From the NCBI GenBank assembly GCA_005787345.1, contig SYBH01000008.1, positions 33,201 through 97,200 of the forward strand: a stretch of DNA of 64,000 bases. The letters run 5' to 3'. Both the position numbers and the translations under genes were made by a program. The notes under the pieces were generated by a model. It was not told where the DNA came from. It saw nothing but the letters and a program-made list of their open reading frames with translations, and made no database searches. The stretch is from Actinomycetota bacterium. GTDB lineage: Bacteria; Actinomycetota; Acidimicrobiia; Acidimicrobiales; Acidimicrobilacustridaceae. Shown piece after piece: positions 8,971 through 16,788 of the stretch. Positions within the stretch are counted from its first letter, which is position 1, and every line of letters begins with the position of its first letter.

Positions 8971-9211
8971 TAGCGAGGCTGCGATCGATCATTCGTGGGT
9001 GCGGAGCCACATCGAAACCGGGGTTAATCGATTGTTGAGAATCGCCGGGATCGCATCACGCGGGGCGATCCTGGGCACGGGAGGTCCATGGGGTGGGGAA
9101 TCAAGCGTCCGCGTTGCAGGGTTTGGGGTGGTCTGTAAAGATTCTGAAACATGGATTGCGAAGCATCGCCCCAGCGCCGGGGCCCGATCCCTGCCGAGGA
9201 ACTCGGCTTTT
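8971..9211 (+). promoter_or_regulatory. Candidate ydaO/yuaA (cyclic di-AMP) riboswitch-like leader
   Basis: The 322-nt gap before the NlpC/P60 start contains, at 9001-9050, the order of elements of the 5' core of ydaO aptamers: CGGAG..CC, then GGGGTTAATC (9020-9029), then a small hairpin (arms CGATT 9029-9033 and AATCG 9040-9044), then CCGGGA. The class is known to precede NlpC/P60 and resuscitation-factor cell-wall hydrolases in actinobacteria, matching this gene. The leader ends with GCCCC/GGGGC (9168-9183) and a hairpin followed by T's (9193-9211). The conserved 3' strand of the aptamer (CCCGACAGCTAAC-type) is not clearly present, only a weak CCCGATCCCTGCC, so the call is provisional. Confidence 0.45.
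9193..9211 (+). terminator. Leader terminator/attenuator hairpin
   Basis: GCCGAG (9193-9198) and CTCGGC (9202-9207) form a 6-bp stem with a GAA loop, followed directly by TTTT. It lies 44 nt before the chosen GTG of the NlpC/P60 gene, so it would stop transcription before the gene is reached. That is the arrangement of a riboswitch expression platform. The T run is short. Confidence 0.5.
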
Positions 9212-9255
9212 CCAGCGTTGCTAGGTACGCGCGGGGCGTGTCAAAGGGTGACAAG

Positions 9256-10344
9256 GTGTCATCCGTGAAGCGTTCTCGTTCTCTGCGGCTCAGTGTCCTT
9301 TCTCTCGGTGCTGCAGTCGCTCTTCTTCTCGGTGCCGTCGTCGTTGGGCCAGCGAGCGCCGATCCTCTTTCGGACAAGAAGGCCGAAGCGGCGCGGATTG
9401 GCGAGCAGTTAGCGCAACTTCAGGATCGCCAGCAAGAACTTAACGGCCAGTACGAAAAGGCGAACTACGAACTCCAACAGGCACAAGAGAAGGTAAACGC
9501 TGCGAAGGTACTCGCTGCTCAAACCGCAGCCGAGGCTGACGAGCGCCGTGAGGATCTTCGCCAGTATGCAGTTGCGGCCTATCAGTCGGGCAATGACAGC
9601 CCCGAGTTCGATGCCCTCATCTCGAACGATGCGAGTACGGGCGTGCAGAAGCGTTCCTATCTCCAGTCACTTTCTGGAAGTCGTCAGGATCTTGTCGATG
9701 CACTTAATGCTGCTCGTCAAAAGGCCGAAGAAGATGGAATTCGTCTAAAGGCTGCAGAGGATGCCTCGGCGGCGAAAGCTGCCGAGATTGAGCAACTTAA
9801 GAAGGCTGCTGACGAGGCCACTAACCAACAAGCGGCGATCAACGCGAGGGTTCAGGGAGAACTACGTGTTCTCGTTCAGGCGGAGAATGCGCGAATCGCT
9901 GCCGCAGCCGCAGCCGCCCGTGCCGCAGCGGCAGGTTCCTCTGGTGGTCGTGCCACCGCCGCGCCGAATCCGAATCCAGGGCAAGTGCGGCCCGAGGCTG
10001 CCGGAGCCATCGCGGCAGGACGCACAAAGTTGGGCGCTGGTTATGTTTGGGCTGCTGAAGGTCCAGATGTTTTCGATTGTTCTGGGTTCGTCCGATGGGC
10101 GTTCCTCCAGGTGGGTATTTCGCTGCAGCACTACAGCGGAGCGATGTACAAATCGACCATCCGAATTTCGGAATCGCAGTTGCAACCAGGCGATCTCGTG
10201 TTCTGGGGCGTTGGTGGCTCGGAGCATGTGGCCATCTACATCGGTGGAAACCAGATCCTTCACACTGCCCGTGGGGTAGCGATTACACCGATGAATGGAT
10301 GGTGGACCTACGGTCCGATCATGTCATTCGGTCGCATTCCCTAA
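9256..10344 (+). CDS. Secreted NlpC/P60 peptidoglycan endopeptidase with coiled-coil N-domain, 362 aa
   Basis: RipA-like cell-wall hydrolase. With the GTG at 9256 (preceded by AAAGGG at a 7-nt spacing) residues 1-35 form a Sec signal peptide: basic KRSR, a hydrophobic stretch, then an ASA cleavage site. Residues about 40-205 are a charged coiled coil, 206-245 an Ala/Pro-rich linker, and 250-360 the NlpC/P60 domain with catalytic Cys275 (FDCSGFVRW), His324 (SEHVAIYIG) and a third polar residue near His336. It is expected to cut D-Glu-mDAP bonds in stem peptides, with the coiled coil acting as a gate or divisome contact. GTG codons at 9238 and 9265 are alternative starts. It sits behind a ydaO-like leader. 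Confidence 0.9.
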   Translation: MSSVKRSRSLRLSVLSLGAAVALLLGAVVVGPASADPLSDKKAEAARIGEQLAQLQDRQQELNGQYEKANYELQQAQEKVNAAKVLAAQTAAEADERREDLRQYAVAAYQSGNDSPEFDALISNDASTGVQKRSYLQSLSGSRQDLVDALNAARQKAEEDGIRLKAAEDASAAKAAEIEQLKKAADEATNQQAAINARVQGELRVLVQAENARIAAAAAAARAAAAGSSGGRATAAPNPNPGQVRPEAAGAIAAGRTKLGAGYVWAAEGPDVFDCSGFVRWAFLQVGISLQHYSGAMYKSTIRISESQLQPGDLVFWGVGGSEHVAIYIGGNQILHTARGVAITPMNGWWTYGPIMSFGRIP

Positions 10345-10395
10345 GCAAAACTTTCGAGTGGTACCTGATGCCGAACTCGTTAGTGGCCAAACTCT

Positions 10396-12012
10396 TTATT
10401 GGAATGTGAATCCTCGATAGTTGTCACTGGCGACCCCATCGCAGATCTCGCGATAGGGGCCGACGCCGGCGATATAGGGCATAAACACGCGGGGCTTTCC
10501 CGGAACGTTTGCTCCCAAATACCAAGAGTTGCCCTTGGGGAACAACGTGAAGTTTGCGATCTCATTGACATGATCGACCCACGCATCTTGTGCTTCGAGA
10601 TCGGGCTCAATTTGTTGAACTCCATGCTCGGCCATCCATGCGATGACCTCGGAGCTCCAATCGACGTGTTGTTCGATGCTGACGAGCATGTTTGTCATGA
10701 CCGAGGGACTTCCTGGGGCAGTGATCATGAACATGTTTGGAAAGCCATGGGATGTGAGACCCAGATAGGTTCGTGGTCCTGCGCTCCATGCGTCTCGAAG
10801 TGTTTCTCCGTCCTTGCCGATGATCTCAGGAGCAAGAAGCGGCCCGGTCATTGCGTCGAAACCGGTGGCAAAGACGATTACATCGAACTCATGAAGAGAC
10901 TCGGTTGTCTCAATGCCGTTTGGAATGAGTCGCGTGATTGGGGTGGATCGGAGATCAACGAGTGACACGTTCGGCCGGTTAAATGTCTCGAAATAACCCG
11001 TGTCAAGGCAGAGGCGTTTCGCGCCTACGGGGTAAGAGGTTGGGCACAACAGTTCGGCAGTTGCGGGATCAGACACGATGGAGCGAATTCGGTCGCGGAG
11101 GTAGTCCGAAACGATCGCGTTGGCTGAGGGATCGATCATCACATCGTTGAAACTTCCGAGGAATCCAAAAAGCATTCCTTCTTCCCAGATGGCATCGAAG
11201 CGCATCGTGCGCTCATCGGGCGCAACCTCGTGTGCTGATTGTTCAGGCGATGGACTGACGACACCTCCGTGCGAAACGCGCTGCTCGGCGCGATGCTCGC
11301 GATACCTCTGCTTAAGGGACGCAACCATCTCTGGATCAAGAGGGCCGTTTTGGGCAGGAACAGCAAAGTTTGGCGTGCGCTGGAAGACGGTGAGATGGCG
11401 TGCTTGTTGTGCGATGAGCGGAATGCTCTGGATTCCCGACGATCCAGTTCCTATGACGGCAACGAGCTTGTCCGCAAAGTTAACTCCTTCATGGGGCCAT
11501 TTTGCAGTGTGAACTATCGATCCATTGAACGACGCGATGTCGTCGATCTCAGGCTCTTTTGCTGCTGAGAGTGCGCCAACGGCCATGACGAGAAACCGAG
11601 CAGTCCATTGGTCGCCGTGATCGGTCTCAACCGTCCATTCATTGGCCGAGTCGCTCCAGCGTGCGGAGGTCATGCGAGTCTCAAAACGAATATCGCGACG
11701 GAGATCGAATCGATCGCTGACGTGGTTGACGTAGGAGAGGATCTCGGGCTGCGTGGCGTACTTCTCGCTCCAGTTCCACTCTTGTTCGAGGTCAGCGTCG
11801 AAGGAATAGGAGTAATCAAGCGAACGGATATCGCATCTGGCGCCTGGGTACCTGTTCCACCACCACGTCCCGCCAACGTCACCTGCAGCCTCAATCCCGA
11901 CGGCCATCAGCCCCATCGCTCGCAGGCGGTGATGCATATAGAGGCCCGCGAAACCAGCGCCGACAACGACGACGTCGGTTGAACCGGTCTCGGCCTGAGA
12001 AGTGCGTGTCAT
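10396..12012 (-). CDS. Baeyer-Villiger-type flavin monooxygenase, 538 aa
   Basis: Class B flavoprotein monooxygenase. The FAD Rossmann motif GAGFAG is at 18-23. The type I Baeyer-Villiger fingerprint FxGxxxHxxxWP is complete at residues 162-173 (F162, G164, H168, W172, P173), and a second NADPH-binding GTGSSG motif is at 188-193. Length fits cyclohexanone/cyclopentadecanone monooxygenase-like enzymes. These insert oxygen next to a ketone to give an ester or lactone using NADPH and O2. ATG follows CTAGAGGGAACA. It is divergent from a P450 gene with a 166-nt shared promoter region, suggesting joint use in oxidation of one compound. Confidence 0.9.
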   Translation of the reverse strand: MTRTSQAETGSTDVVVVGAGFAGLYMHHRLRAMGLMAVGIEAAGDVGGTWWWNRYPGARCDIRSLDYSYSFDADLEQEWNWSEKYATQPEILSYVNHVSDRFDLRRDIRFETRMTSARWSDSANEWTVETDHGDQWTARFLVMAVGALSAAKEPEIDDIASFNGSIVHTAKWPHEGVNFADKLVAVIGTGSSGIQSIPLIAQQARHLTVFQRTPNFAVPAQNGPLDPEMVASLKQRYREHRAEQRVSHGGVVSPSPEQSAHEVAPDERTMRFDAIWEEGMLFGFLGSFNDVMIDPSANAIVSDYLRDRIRSIVSDPATAELLCPTSYPVGAKRLCLDTGYFETFNRPNVSLVDLRSTPITRLIPNGIETTESLHEFDVIVFATGFDAMTGPLLAPEIIGKDGETLRDAWSAGPRTYLGLTSHGFPNMFMITAPGSPSVMTNMLVSIEQHVDWSSEVIAWMAEHGVQQIEPDLEAQDAWVDHVNEIANFTLFPKGNSWYLGANVPGKPRVFMPYIAGVGPYREICDGVASDNYRGFTFQ

Positions 12013-12178
12013 TGTTCCCTCTAGACGTGCTGCTTAGCGGATCACGGCGCAGCCAAGTCAAGTTGCTGAGTCACCGACAGGCAAGTGCCAGGGCCAGACA
12101 ACTGCGGAAATCGGGCGCAGTGGCTGGCCAGACTGAGCAAGAATTGCGAACGCACGCAAACGACCATGGGGAGGGCGT

Positions 12179-13390
12179 ATGACTGCCACCGAAACTCCGT
12201 ACATCAACCTTCTTGATCCACAGTTCTACGTGGATCCTTGGGCCGCGTACCGGTGGCTGCGCGAGAACGATCCGGTCCACTGGGACCCCGTTCATAAATT
12301 GTGGGGAATCTCTCGATACGAAGACATCGTTGAGGTCGAAAAAAACTGGCAGGACTTCACCTCTGAAGACGGCTCTCGACCAGCGACTGACCAACGTGAC
12401 GATACGTCGATGATCAACCGTGACGACCCAGAACATCAGCAACAGCGAATGCTGGTCGCTCGACAGTTCACCCCGCGTGCGGTTAAGCAGATCGAAGGAA
12501 AGATTCGCTCAATCGTCAATGAACTGATCGACGAGGTTGCTGCAAAGGGAAGTTGTGAAGCGATTGAGTCGCTTGCATCGCCACTTCCCGCAATATTAAT
12601 TGGCGACAAACTCGGATTTCCCCGTGAACTTTGGCCGAAACTTCGAGAGTGGTCAGAGGTGACCATGCACGAATCGGGGCAGAACCCAGCCGATGGTTCG
12701 ACCGCCCCTTTTTCAGAACTCTCGATGAATGCAATCATGGAATTCTCTGGCGCCACGATTGAGTTGATCAACGCCCGTCGTGCCTCTCCGCAGGAAGATC
12801 TCATTTCGATCTGGGCGACGACAGAAGTGGACGGTCGACTCTGGACCGATGCAGAAATCATCTCTGAATGCTTGCTGCTTCTCGACGGGGGAGCGGAAAC
12901 GACTCGGACAGTGATTGGGGCTGTCATTCGCGAACTAGCGCTACGTCCTGACCAACGTTCCATTTTGATAGAGGATCCGATCGTTCTCGGGCAGACCGCA
13001 GTTGAGGAATTCATCCGCTGGGTGACGCCAATTCTCAATATGCGTCGCACGGCAACAAAAGACTTGGTGTTTCGGGGAAAGAACATCAAGAGGGGCGATC
13101 AGCTCCTGTTGATGTACGCCTCGGCGAACCGTGATGAGTCAGTATTTGCAGATCCAGACAATTTCGATGTGAATCGATCGCATAATCATCACGTGGCGTT
13201 TGGCTTCGGCACGCATTTCTGCCTTGGGTCATCGCTCGCAAGAATCGAAATTCGGGTGATGTTCGAAGAGTTGTTGCGGCGTATTCCAGACTGGAGGCTC
13301 GCGCCCGGCGCAGAGCCGAAGATTCTCGGGGCCACCTTCACCCGTGCGTACGACCGGGTGGAGATTGAGTTCACCCCCGAAACAGGCTGA
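12179..13390 (+). CDS. Cytochrome P450, 403 aa
   Basis: Soluble bacterial class I P450. The I-helix oxygen-activation motif is GGAETTRT (237-244), ExxR is at Glu277-Arg280, and the heme-thiolate Cys348 is in FGFGTHFCLGSSLARIE. Residues DDPEHQQQR (about 82-90) are the usual C-helix region. ATG follows ATGGGGAGGGCGT. No ferredoxin or ferredoxin reductase gene is next to it, so electrons must come from proteins encoded elsewhere. It is 45 percent-like by eye to the second P450 at 20424, but they belong to different promoters. Probably hydroxylates a hydrophobic, possibly terpenoid or steroid-like, substrate; this last is inference. Confidence 0.94.
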   Translation: MTATETPYINLLDPQFYVDPWAAYRWLRENDPVHWDPVHKLWGISRYEDIVEVEKNWQDFTSEDGSRPATDQRDDTSMINRDDPEHQQQRMLVARQFTPRAVKQIEGKIRSIVNELIDEVAAKGSCEAIESLASPLPAILIGDKLGFPRELWPKLREWSEVTMHESGQNPADGSTAPFSELSMNAIMEFSGATIELINARRASPQEDLISIWATTEVDGRLWTDAEIISECLLLLDGGAETTRTVIGAVIRELALRPDQRSILIEDPIVLGQTAVEEFIRWVTPILNMRRTATKDLVFRGKNIKRGDQLLLMYASANRDESVFADPDNFDVNRSHNHHVAFGFGTHFCLGSSLARIEIRVMFEELLRRIPDWRLAPGAEPKILGATFTRAYDRVEIEFTPETG

Positions 13391-13444
13391 GGCCCGTTCT
13401 GAGAATCCCTGAAAACGAACCTTCTTCGGGGCAGACTCTCTGTC

Positions 13445-14794
13445 ATGACTTCGACGACTTCTGATTCAGAAACTGACGAGACAGTTTCTCCATCGATCCA
13501 TTCAGGACGCCGGCGGCGTATCGGGATCTTCTTGTTGATTCTGCTGGCATCGGTTCTGCTCTTTGGTACCGCCGCAGACGTTTGGGTGAAGCGCCAGATC
13601 CTAAGCACACCGAAATGGGTAGCTGCCAGCGACAAGATTCTCGCTGAACCCAAGGTGCAGGCGGCTTTATCTACCTACATCGTCGATCAGATCTATTCGA
13701 ACGTTGACGTTCAGCGAGAACTATCGGACAAACTCCCCGAAGGTTGGAAGGGAGTGGCCGGTCCATTGGCTGCCGGAATCCGCACTCCGGCCGCAACGGC
13801 TGTCGAGAAGATCTTGTCATCCGACCAGGTGCTGAAGATCTGGCACACAGTCAACGAGAAGGCCCATCAGGCCCTCGTCAATGTTCTCGAGGACAAAACA
13901 AGAGTGGGGTCCACGAAAGACGGCCAGGTCACACTCGATATAGGTGAAATCGTTCGAATCGTCGGAACCGATCTCGGAATCCCCGCCACGGTGATGGACA
14001 AGCTTCCGGCTGATGTTGGTCAAATCACGATCTTTGAATCGAGCTCACTGGCCTCCATTCAGAACGCGGTCAAGATCGTCAACATTTTGGGCCCAATCCT
14101 CTTTGTCCTCATCGTTGCTTTGTACGCATTGGCTGTATGGCTTGCTCGCGGTCGTCGCCGTCTCACGTTGCGCAACGTTGGATGGTCGATCATCGTTGTT
14201 GGTTTACTGCTCACGACCATGCGCAGGCTTACCGGCAACTACATCGATTCGATCATTACCGACCCCCAGTACAGCGTTGCTGGAAAGATCATTTTCGGGA
14301 TCTTGTCGGAGTTGCTTTTCGACACAGCGTGGTTGCTGATTACCTGGGGTGCAATCATCGTTGCGGGAATGCTTATCATCGGCCCGAACCGCATCGCCAC
14401 GTGGGCTCGCCGAACTGCTGCCCCAGTACTCAACGCAGACCGAACCGTGTTTTGGGTGGGTGCTGCAGTTCTGTACCTTCTTGTGCTGCTCATCGTGCCA
14501 TCCCCAGCGCTGCGGCTTTGGTGGTCAGTGATCATTATCGGAGTAGTCGTGGCCCTCGGCCTTGAATACCTCCGCAGTCATTCACTTGCTGAGTTCCCGG
14601 ACGTGCAACTCGATGTCGATGTTGACAGCATGAAAAATTCCGTCGCAAAGACATGGACCAATATCGCGTCTCGGTTCACTAGCGACGATGCAAGTGATCA
14701 TGTCGCCCAACTTCAGAAACTGGGAGACATGCATGCATCTGGAGCACTCACAGATGCGGAATACACGGCTGCAAAAGCCAAGTTGCTCGACTAG
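13445..14794 (+). CDS. Multi-span membrane protein with C-terminal SHOCT domain, 449 aa
   Basis: No named function. The chain has a short Ser/Thr-rich cytosolic N-terminus, one membrane helix at about 26-46, an extracytoplasmic domain at 50-205, then helices at about 213-233, 245-262, 292-312, 335-352 and 358-375. The C-terminal cytosolic tail ends in a SHOCT module (421-449; LQKLGDMHASGALTDAEY followed by a Lys-rich end), a short domain that often mediates oligomerisation. The outer domain has features of a conserved actinobacterial family (KRQILSTPKW at the start). A single gene; 54 nt after the P450 stop, so read-through is possible. Confidence 0.75.
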   Translation: MTSTTSDSETDETVSPSIHSGRRRRIGIFLLILLASVLLFGTAADVWVKRQILSTPKWVAASDKILAEPKVQAALSTYIVDQIYSNVDVQRELSDKLPEGWKGVAGPLAAGIRTPAATAVEKILSSDQVLKIWHTVNEKAHQALVNVLEDKTRVGSTKDGQVTLDIGEIVRIVGTDLGIPATVMDKLPADVGQITIFESSSLASIQNAVKIVNILGPILFVLIVALYALAVWLARGRRRLTLRNVGWSIIVVGLLLTTMRRLTGNYIDSIITDPQYSVAGKIIFGILSELLFDTAWLLITWGAIIVAGMLIIGPNRIATWARRTAAPVLNADRTVFWVGAAVLYLLVLLIVPSPALRLWWSVIIIGVVVALGLEYLRSHSLAEFPDVQLDVDVDSMKNSVAKTWTNIASRFTSDDASDHVAQLQKLGDMHASGALTDAEYTAAKAKLLD

Positions 14795-14816
14795 CCGCTA
14801 CTGCGTTGGTCGTGAG

Positions 14817-15242
14817 TTAGTCGGCGAATTCAAAAATTCGATGAAGCCGCGTCAACCTCAGTGAACTGATCCTCCACCCGTCAGCGGTTCGGATATAGGT
14901 CTCGTGGTAGTAGCCGTATCCGTGCAGATATTTGATGGGTTGGCCTTCGGGCCACCACAGTTCGTCTTCCATCGCCCAGATACCGGTTGCGTGATCGTCA
15001 TCGACGAATGCGATCTCTGGCATGTGGCCGTGGTGAACGGTAATGACATCGCCGATTTGGGAAATCAGGAACGGCAGGTAGTCGTCGACGCCGTCGATAA
15101 CGGTGCCACTGTCTTCAGTTGTATCGATCCGAGCATCGACCGTAAAGACGTCACGAAGCAGATCCCACTGCTTTGTGTCCATTAGACGGAAATAGCGCGC
15201 CTTTAATTGGTGAATCTGGTCGACCTCGGAAGATGTGTTCAT
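14817..15242 (-). CDS. SnoaL-like (NTF2-fold) protein, 141 aa
   Basis: Cone-shaped alpha+beta barrel protein of the SnoaL-like/NTF2 superfamily: long first helix (VDQIHQLKARYFRLMDTKQW), then DLLRDVFTVDARIDTTED and the sheet-rich remainder with HHGHMPEI and ATGIWAMEDELWW. Such proteins are often isomerases, cyclases or dehydratases, or carriers of hydrophobic small molecules. ATG at 15242 overlaps the stop of the upstream SDR by 4 nt, favouring it over a GTG two codons earlier. The coupling suggests the SDR and this protein act on the same substrate. Two other SnoaL-like genes (18832, 19980) lie within 6 kb. Confidence 0.82.
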   Translation of the reverse strand: MNTSSEVDQIHQLKARYFRLMDTKQWDLLRDVFTVDARIDTTEDSGTVIDGVDDYLPFLISQIGDVITVHHGHMPEIAFVDDDHATGIWAMEDELWWPEGQPIKYLHGYGYYHETYIRTADGWRISSLRLTRLHRIFEFAD

Positions 15243-15952
15243 GACCACAGCGTCCCGTTGTCAACGACGAGGGATGCTCCTGTTGTGGTGCTTGCGGCAT
15301 CTGATGCAAGGTGGGCAAGCGCTTCAGCGATCTTCACCGGTGCCATCATGCCGGGAAGCACACCCATCATTTTGGGGAAGTGGCTGAAGTCGATATCGCC
15401 CTTGATATTCGAAAGGGCGTTGGTGGACATTGCGGAATCGACTCCGCCCGGGCACACAAGATTCACTCTGATTCCGTCGGCAGCAAGTTCAACGGCAAGT
15501 GCCTTCATAAACATGATGAGTCCGGCCTTCGACGCACAATACGACGAGTTGTAGGGCTGTCCCTGAAGGCCCGAGATGGAACCGACCGTCACGATATTGC
15601 CGGTCGAGGCTCGCAGGTAAGGAAGTGCAGCCTGGGTGACAAGCATCGGACCGGTGAGGTTCACCGCGAGGTGACGGTTCCAGAGGTCGAGGGTGATGTC
15701 ATCGATTTTGGAAAACCAGTTGACGCCCGCCACGTTGGCGAGGACATCAAGACCCCCAAGTTCTGCGATGGCAGCGTCCATGGCAGCGGTCACCGATTCA
15801 GGATTGGAGACGTCGCAGTAGCCAACTCCCTCAGCCTCGGCAACGTCCACCCCCACGACCTGGGCGCCTTCCTTGCGGAAAAGTTTGACGGTGGCTTCGC
15901 CGATTCCAGCGGCTGCGCCTGTGACAAAGATTCGTTTCCCTGTAAATCGCAT
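15239..15952 (-). CDS. Short-chain dehydrogenase/reductase, 237 aa
   Basis: Compact classical SDR. TGAAAGIG is at residues 11-18, NVAG at 73-76, catalytic Ser125, Tyr138 and Lys142, followed by the PGG motif (CPGGVDSAM). The acidic Asp at the end of strand 2 (GVDVAEAEG) predicts NAD(H) preference. Translationally coupled through an ATGA overlap to the SnoaL-like gene downstream. It is divergent from the class II aldolase gene with 83 nt between starts. Probably a secondary-alcohol dehydrogenase in catabolism; the substrate is unknown. Confidence 0.9.
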   Translation of the reverse strand: MRFTGKRIFVTGAAAGIGEATVKLFRKEGAQVVGVDVAEAEGVGYCDVSNPESVTAAMDAAIAELGGLDVLANVAGVNWFSKIDDITLDLWNRHLAVNLTGPMLVTQAALPYLRASTGNIVTVGSISGLQGQPYNSSYCASKAGLIMFMKALAVELAADGIRVNLVCPGGVDSAMSTNALSNIKGDIDFSHFPKMMGVLPGMMAPVKIAEALAHLASDAASTTTGASLVVDNGTLWS

Positions 15953-16035
15953 GGGCGGACTCTAGTGTCGGGGGACTGCATCTGACTCGGCCTCCTGCTC
16001 TCGGGCAGAGACGGAGTTCTCTATGGGGGATCACT

Positions 16036-16779
16036 ATGGGTTTCACGCCAACACCGGATCAACTGCTTCCAGAATTGACGCTTCGCCAAGAGTTTGTGCT
16101 GTTGGCGAGAGCACTATGGCGAGAGGGATATGCCGACCATTTGGCCGGCCACATCACGGTGAATCTTGGCGATGGCACCTTGCTCTGCAATCCGTGGTTC
16201 ATAACCTGGGACGAACTCCGTCCCTCGCAACTCATCAGGATCGACCTCGACGGAAAAGTCATCGAGGGGGAGTGGCCTGCCCCTTTGGGTATCCCGTTGC
16301 ATCTCGAACTTCATAAGCTCCGAGAAGATGTCGGCGTGGCGATGCACAGTCATCCGCTTTACGGAACGGTATGGGCAGACATGGGAGAGGTTCCTCCCGT
16401 CTACGACCAGAGTTCTGGCCTCGGCGGAGGTGGCGACCTCATCGTCATCGATGAATACGGTGGTGGTGTCGATAACTCAACTGCTGCCCACGACGCCGTT
16501 GTTGCAATGGGCGATGCAAACCTCGCGCTCCTCGCTGGACATGGCGTGTTTGTTCTCGGTTCAACGATTCGCGCAGTTCACCAGCGCGCAGTGGCACTCG
16601 AGCAGCGCTGTCAACGGGCGTGGCATATCCGCGCGGCTGGTGGCCGAACGGAATCAGCAGTTCCTGAATGGTGGCTCGAACGCGGTCGGCAGAGCGATGG
16701 AAATGGCTTTATCGGATTTTGGGAAGCAATGGCTCGGTTAGAACTCCGCGCTGATCCATCGATTCTCGACGAGCGTTGA
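16036..16779 (+). CDS. Class II aldolase/adducin family protein, 247 aa
   Basis: Zinc-dependent class II aldolase fold (L-fuculose-1-phosphate aldolase and relatives). Metal ligands are His104 and His106 in AMHSHPLY and His169 in LLAGHGVFV. The N-terminal helix and GHITVNL segment (39-45) match the family. Members cleave aldols or decarboxylate/hydrate small oxo-acids; non-sugar members are common in actinobacterial catabolic clusters. ATG follows TATGGGGGATCACT. The molybdenum enzyme begins 10 nt after the stop, so the two form an operon, continued by a SnoaL-like gene and mug. Confidence 0.87.
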   Translation: MGFTPTPDQLLPELTLRQEFVLLARALWREGYADHLAGHITVNLGDGTLLCNPWFITWDELRPSQLIRIDLDGKVIEGEWPAPLGIPLHLELHKLREDVGVAMHSHPLYGTVWADMGEVPPVYDQSSGLGGGGDLIVIDEYGGGVDNSTAAHDAVVAMGDANLALLAGHGVFVLGSTIRAVHQRAVALEQRCQRAWHIRAAGGRTESAVPEWWLERGRQSDGNGFIGFWEAMARLELRADPSILDER

Positions 16780-16788
16780 TTCTCCTCA

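Noticed and set aside
15311-15985. Long open frame on the plus strand opposite the SDR gene
   Set aside because: Codon-complement shadow of a clear SDR; His/Gly-rich, no recognisable motif.
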